This document shows positions 61,253-64,000 of a stretch of DNA of 64,000 bases, piece by piece (the first letter of the stretch is position 1; each line of letters begins with the position of its first letter). Below the pieces are notes generated by a model. That model saw nothing but the letters and a program-made list of their open reading frames with translations. It was not told the origin of the DNA and ran no database searches. Made by a program: the position numbers and the translations under genes. Location: assembly GCA_965242775.1 (NCBI GenBank), contig CBDETI010000010.1, forward strand, positions 124,001-188,000, written 5' to 3'. Origin of the DNA: JAWPMT01 sp965242775 (GTDB taxonomy: Bacteria > Bacteroidota > Bacteroidia > Cytophagales > Cyclobacteriaceae).

Positions 61253-61580
61253 TTTCGTCTTGTTTACTTGTTTGATCTTCGGTTTTTAACAGCGACTCTA
61301 GCCGGTCCAGATTTGCATTCCAGAACGAACGATACTGTGCTACCCAGTCAGAGACTTGAACCAGTGACTCGAGATGCGCATTGAAATATCGCTCCCTTCC
61401 CTTTTTCTCAATGGTGATCAGGCCACACTCCCGCAGGATTCGCAGGTGCTTGGAAACGGCCGTCCGACTCACATCAAACTGATCTGACACCTGATTGACA
61501 TTCAACTTTTGCCGGGAGAGCATGCCAATAATCTCCCTCCTTGTTGGATCGGCAATAGCCTGGAAAACATCTCGCCTCAT
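61245..61580 (-). CDS. ArsR-family transcriptional regulator
   Basis: From the ATG at 61580 the protein has 111 residues. The winged helix is evident: MRRDVFQAIADPTRREIIGM, VNQVSDQFDVSRTAVSKHLR, ILRECGLITIEKKGRERYFN. There are no metal-binding cysteines in the recognition region, so it is more like the SRPBCC-linked ArsR group than metal sensors. An inverted repeat covers its start codon. It is co-transcribed with the SRPBCC gene. Confidence 0.9.
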   Translation of the reverse strand: MRRDVFQAIADPTRREIIGMLSRQKLNVNQVSDQFDVSRTAVSKHLRILRECGLITIEKKGRERYFNAHLESLVQVSDWVAQYRSFWNANLDRLESLLKTEDQTSKQDENE

Positions 61581-61631
61581 ATGAAACCTTTTGGTTTCAA
61601 ATATATAATATAAAACCAAAAGGTTTCATAT
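61579..61631. promoter_or_regulatory. 19-bp inverted-repeat operator over the ArsR start
   Basis: ATATGAAACC TTTTGGTTT (61579-61597) and its exact reverse complement (61613-61631) are separated by 15 bases. Each arm also contains its own AAACC/GGTTT palindrome. A TATATTTG -7 box for the minus strand lies in the spacer (61605-61598), so a repressor bound here would block ArsR-SRPBCC transcription. Confidence 0.7.
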
Positions 61632-61670
61632 AAGAAGCAAAATATTATCCGGATAGGTATAGAGTTGACT

Positions 61671-61678
61671 TAGCTTTG
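61671..61678 (+). promoter_or_regulatory. TAnnTTTG -7 box before mnmE
   Basis: TAGCTTTG fits the Bacteroidota -7 consensus exactly and ends 8 bases before the ATG at 61687. A GTG start at 61678 would be inside the promoter, so the ATG is preferred and the transcript would be nearly leaderless. Confidence 0.5.
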
Positions 61679-61686
61679 TGGTAGCT

Positions 61687-63048
61687 ATGATCGCAGCGCA
61701 TTCAGACACTATCGTGGCGCTATCCACCCCACCGGGTGTTGGAGCCATCGCCGTTATTCGTTTATCCGGAGAAAATGCCTTGGAATTAGTCAATCAGGTT
61801 TTCGACGGAAAGGATTTACTGCAGCAGAAAACACACACAGTCCATTTTGGTAATATCAAAGATGACGAGCGACTTCTCGACGAAGTGGTGGTCACACTTT
61901 TCAAGGGTCCAAATTCCTATACCAGGGAGAATACGGTGGAAATTTCATGTCACGGATCTAGTTTCATTGTCCAGTCCATTTTGCACCTGATGATCGCCTC
62001 AGGCGCTAGGCTTGCAAGACCCGGAGAGTTTACACAACGTGCTTTTCTTAATGGTCGCTTTGACTTGGCTCAGGCCGAGGCTGTGGCGGACCTGATTTCT
62101 TCCGAATCGGCAGCTGCACACCGGACCGCCCTGAGGCAAATGAGGGGAGGTTTTTCCAATGAGATCAAATCACTTAGAACGGAGTTGGTTCATTTTGCCA
62201 GTATGATCGAACTGGAACTGGACTTTTCAGAAGAGGATGTCGAATTTGCAAGTCGGGACGAACTCACTGACCTGGTAAGTAAGATTCAACAGGTTGTAAC
62301 CAGGCTGGTCAAAAGCTTTGAATTGGGCAATGTGATGAAGAGCGGCATTCCAGTGGTAATTGCCGGAAAACCAAACGCCGGCAAATCAACCTTATTGAAC
62401 GCGCTGCTAAATGAAGAAAAAGCCATTGTTTCGGAAATCCCAGGTACTACCCGGGACACCATAGAGGATACGATCAATATTGAAGGTATACCATTTCGTT
62501 TCATTGACACTGCTGGTCTGCGCGAAACAAGCGACACGATAGAAGCTATAGGTGTCAAGCGTACCAAGGAAAGAATGGAAATGGCCTCCATCATCATTCT
62601 ATTGGTCGATTTGTCCGACTGTGATCAAGCACAAATACGTCAACAGATCGATGAGGTAGCTGCTTATGATATACCCTATTTGCTTGTGGGAAATAAATCC
62701 GACCTTCGTAGTGATACAGTTCTGGAACTGCAAAGCCCGATGGTACAAATCTCAGCAAAACAACAAACGAATTTAGATACAATCAGAGAGCAGCTACTAT
62801 CACTAAGCAAGGTGAGCGAACTGAATGGTGAAGCAACAGTAGTGACCAGTAGCCGCCATTTTGAGAGCCTGAAACTGACCAATTCCTCTCTTCAAAAGGT
62901 GCTTGAAGGCATTTCAATGTCCATAAGCAATGACTTATTGGCGATGGATATTCGACAAGCGCTGGACCATCTGGGTGAAATCACCGGCGAAATCACAACG
63001 GAAGATTTGTTGGATAACATCTTCTCCAAATTCTGTATCGGTAAGTAA
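61687..63048 (+). CDS. mnmE: tRNA modification GTPase MnmE
   Basis: From the ATG at 61687 the protein has 453 residues. The N-terminal folate-binding domain has HSDTIVALSTPPGVGAIAVI and PGEFTQRAFLNGRFDLAQAE. The G domain (about 215-370) has G1 GKPNAGKSTL, TTRD, DTAG and NKSD. The C-terminal FCIGK matches the family motif C-x-GK. With MnmG it makes the xm5U modification at tRNA wobble position 34. It is transcribed alone. Confidence 0.97.
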   Translation: MIAAHSDTIVALSTPPGVGAIAVIRLSGENALELVNQVFDGKDLLQQKTHTVHFGNIKDDERLLDEVVVTLFKGPNSYTRENTVEISCHGSSFIVQSILHLMIASGARLARPGEFTQRAFLNGRFDLAQAEAVADLISSESAAAHRTALRQMRGGFSNEIKSLRTELVHFASMIELELDFSEEDVEFASRDELTDLVSKIQQVVTRLVKSFELGNVMKSGIPVVIAGKPNAGKSTLLNALLNEEKAIVSEIPGTTRDTIEDTINIEGIPFRFIDTAGLRETSDTIEAIGVKRTKERMEMASIIILLVDLSDCDQAQIRQQIDEVAAYDIPYLLVGNKSDLRSDTVLELQSPMVQISAKQQTNLDTIREQLLSLSKVSELNGEATVVTSSRHFESLKLTNSSLQKVLEGISMSISNDLLAMDIRQALDHLGEITGEITTEDLLDNIFSKFCIGK

Positions 63049-63226
63049 GCACTCGCTTGCGCGACCGGTTAATCCCTCATTTCTTCCGGCTCAGCGAAAT
63101 TCTGGACTCGTTCAGCGAAAGGCGAATCTTCTTGGTGAAGGAAGTAACTACTTTAGTTAAACCAAAGAACTGCCAAGGAACAGGTATTCACTGCGAAATT
63201 TTTGAACACCTATTAAATTATCAATT

Positions 63227-63604
63227 ATGGCTAAGGCAAACGCAGTGACAGATTTCATCAACAACGCTAGAAACGACGCAGACGGTATTGTAGCCGTGAC
63301 AGTCGTGGAAATTGATTCCGGCATGACCCTCGGAAATTGGTCCGATGGCTCCCTGGACCCGGATGTAGCAAGCGCATACAACGTAGAAGTAGTAAAAGCG
63401 AAGTTAAAGGCGATCGATGCATTGGGGCTTAAAGAAAGCATCGATGACATCCTCATAACCCTAGACTCCCAATTTCACATCATCAATTGCACAAGCAAGG
63501 GCACCCACATGGTTTACCTGGCTGCGGATAAAAAGAAGGGTAATCTGGCTATCCTGAGGAATCTGGTTAAGAATGGCACGAAAAGCATCGAAGCAAGCCT
63601 TTGA
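63227..63604 (+). CDS. Roadblock/LC7-like small protein
   Basis: The 125-residue protein starts MAKANAVTDFINNARNDADG. It has the layout of Roadblock/LC7 domains: strands AVTVVEIDSGMTLGNWS, a helix VEVVKAKLKAIDALGLKESI, then DILITLDSQFHIINCTSKGT and MVYLAADKKKGNLAILRNLV. Such domains form dimers and bind small GTPases such as MglA. No GTPase is seen in the window. Ten bases later a second small protein begins, so they are an operon. Confidence 0.7.
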   Translation: MAKANAVTDFINNARNDADGIVAVTVVEIDSGMTLGNWSDGSLDPDVASAYNVEVVKAKLKAIDALGLKESIDDILITLDSQFHIINCTSKGTHMVYLAADKKKGNLAILRNLVKNGTKSIEASL

Positions 63605-63622
63605 TAAATCCTTTTGTTCCAC

Positions 63623-63949
63623 ATGCCACTCAACCAGGAAATAGCTGATTTTAAAAGAGATATGGAAGTCGTGGAGGCAATGGGCCTCTACGACATGTCC
63701 AGTAAAAAGTGCGAGTTTTCAGATGAAAAAACCGGAACTTGGGCTTTTTGCGGAGATTTTTGCAATGCTGCTCTGGCAGCCGACAATAGCTTCTTCTATC
63801 TCGAAACACAAGGAAGCACGTTCTTCGGTCACTATCTAAGAGATAGTCTTCTTATGCTCAAATTGAGCAAGAAGGCGGAGATAAACAAAGTCATTCTTGA
63901 GTTGAAGGTCAGTAAATTTCACCAACAGATCGCAGAGCAAGCCAACTAA
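63623..63949 (+). CDS. small protein of unknown function in the Roadblock-like operon
   Basis: From the ATG at 63623 the protein has 108 residues. It contains FKRDMEVVEAMGLYDMS, TWAFCGDFCNAALAADNSFF, GSTFFGHYLRDSLLMLKLSK. No family is recognised. An alternative TTG at 63614 adds three residues. It is flanked at 9-18 bases by other genes of the same operon. Confidence 0.6.
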   Translation: MPLNQEIADFKRDMEVVEAMGLYDMSSKKCEFSDEKTGTWAFCGDFCNAALAADNSFFYLETQGSTFFGHYLRDSLLMLKLSKKAEINKVILELKVSKFHQQIAEQAN

Positions 63950-63966
63950 TCTTAACCACCGTCAAA

Positions 63967-64000
63967 ATGGCACAGACCGTAGAACTCCTAACGAAAAATT
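63967..64000 (+). CDS. start of a gene cut by the window end
   Basis: The ATG at 63967 opens MAQTVELLTKN and runs off the end after 11 codons. It lies 17 bases after the previous gene, so it belongs to the same operon. Too little is visible to assign. Confidence 0.5.
   Translation, partial: MAQTVELLTKN

Noticed and set aside
60747..61289. 180-codon frame opposite the SRPBCC gene
   Set aside because: Ser/Cys-rich shadow; the opposite strand has clear SRPBCC and ArsR proteins.
61579..61631. Inverted repeat as ends of a mobile element
   Set aside because: Only 15 bases lie between the arms and there is no transposase; operator is the simpler reading.
1..64000. CRISPR arrays, tRNA, rRNA and insertion sequences
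   Set aside because: Looked for by eye in gaps on both strands; nothing with the expected repeats, cloverleaf or transposase was found.

Overview
The window looks like chromosome from a Bacteroidota bacterium of the Cytophagia type, moderate in GC. Pointers are the Bacteroidota protein families (carboxypeptidase-regulatory/DUF5686 outer-membrane protein, RHS-like secreted protein with a YHAGGIKVEE block, tail-fibre-like proteins with a conserved C-terminal block, DUF4136, two-FtsX ABC permeases, GSII glutamine synthetase), many TTG/GTG starts, and several TAnnTTTG-like -7 boxes. No rRNA, tRNA, CRISPR array, insertion sequence or prophage was found. Most of the window is ordinary chromosome.

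Left part (1-15.1 kb, minus strand): a very compact type II secretion-like operon. In order it holds a large GspK-position protein, two minor pseudopilins, GspF, GspG-like pseudopilin, a minimal prepilin peptidase, GspE ATPase, GspD secretin, GspL/PilM-N, GspM/PilO, a two-repeat lipoprotein and a GspC/PilP-like protein. A secreted tail-fibre-like gene sits inside the operon between gspF and gspG. A paralogue of it and a very large RHS-like protein lie just beyond the operon's end, so these proteins are candidate passengers of the machine.

15.3-24 kb: GSII glutamine synthetase diverges from the secretion operon. It faces the translation cluster thrS-infC-rpmI-rplT, where infC has no canonical start and appears to begin at ATC behind a strong Shine-Dalgarno. 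Upstream of thrS are a lipoprotein with no obvious start codon and a DUF5686 outer-membrane protein.

23.3-38 kb: a damage-response-like set. A LexA-like XRE-S24 repressor and a small partner diverge from dinB (Pol IV). Further along are a DnaE2-type polymerase and a DUF763 protein. Palindromes and TTAGT/ACTAA half-sites near these genes are candidate operators. Between them lie transporters, an esterase, a fatty acid hydroxylase-type membrane protein, a BamA/TamA-like barrel and a PilJ-type chemoreceptor.

37.8-55.8 kb: mixed housekeeping and accessory genes. These include an MFS pump, a PAS-LuxR regulator, an SsuD-like monooxygenase overlapping an SSS symporter, an NhaC antiporter, a YHS protein, an ABC (MacB-like) permease, a membrane AraC regulator, an M23 peptidase, and the lysine/DAP genes lysA and dapD.

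56-64 kb: a Mn/Zn uptake operon (DtxR-family regulator, binding protein, ATPase, two permeases, the first fused to a DtxR-like module) behind a multi-half-site operator. Then come an ArsR/SRPBCC pair with a 19-bp inverted-repeat operator, mnmE, and small Roadblock-like proteins running off the end.
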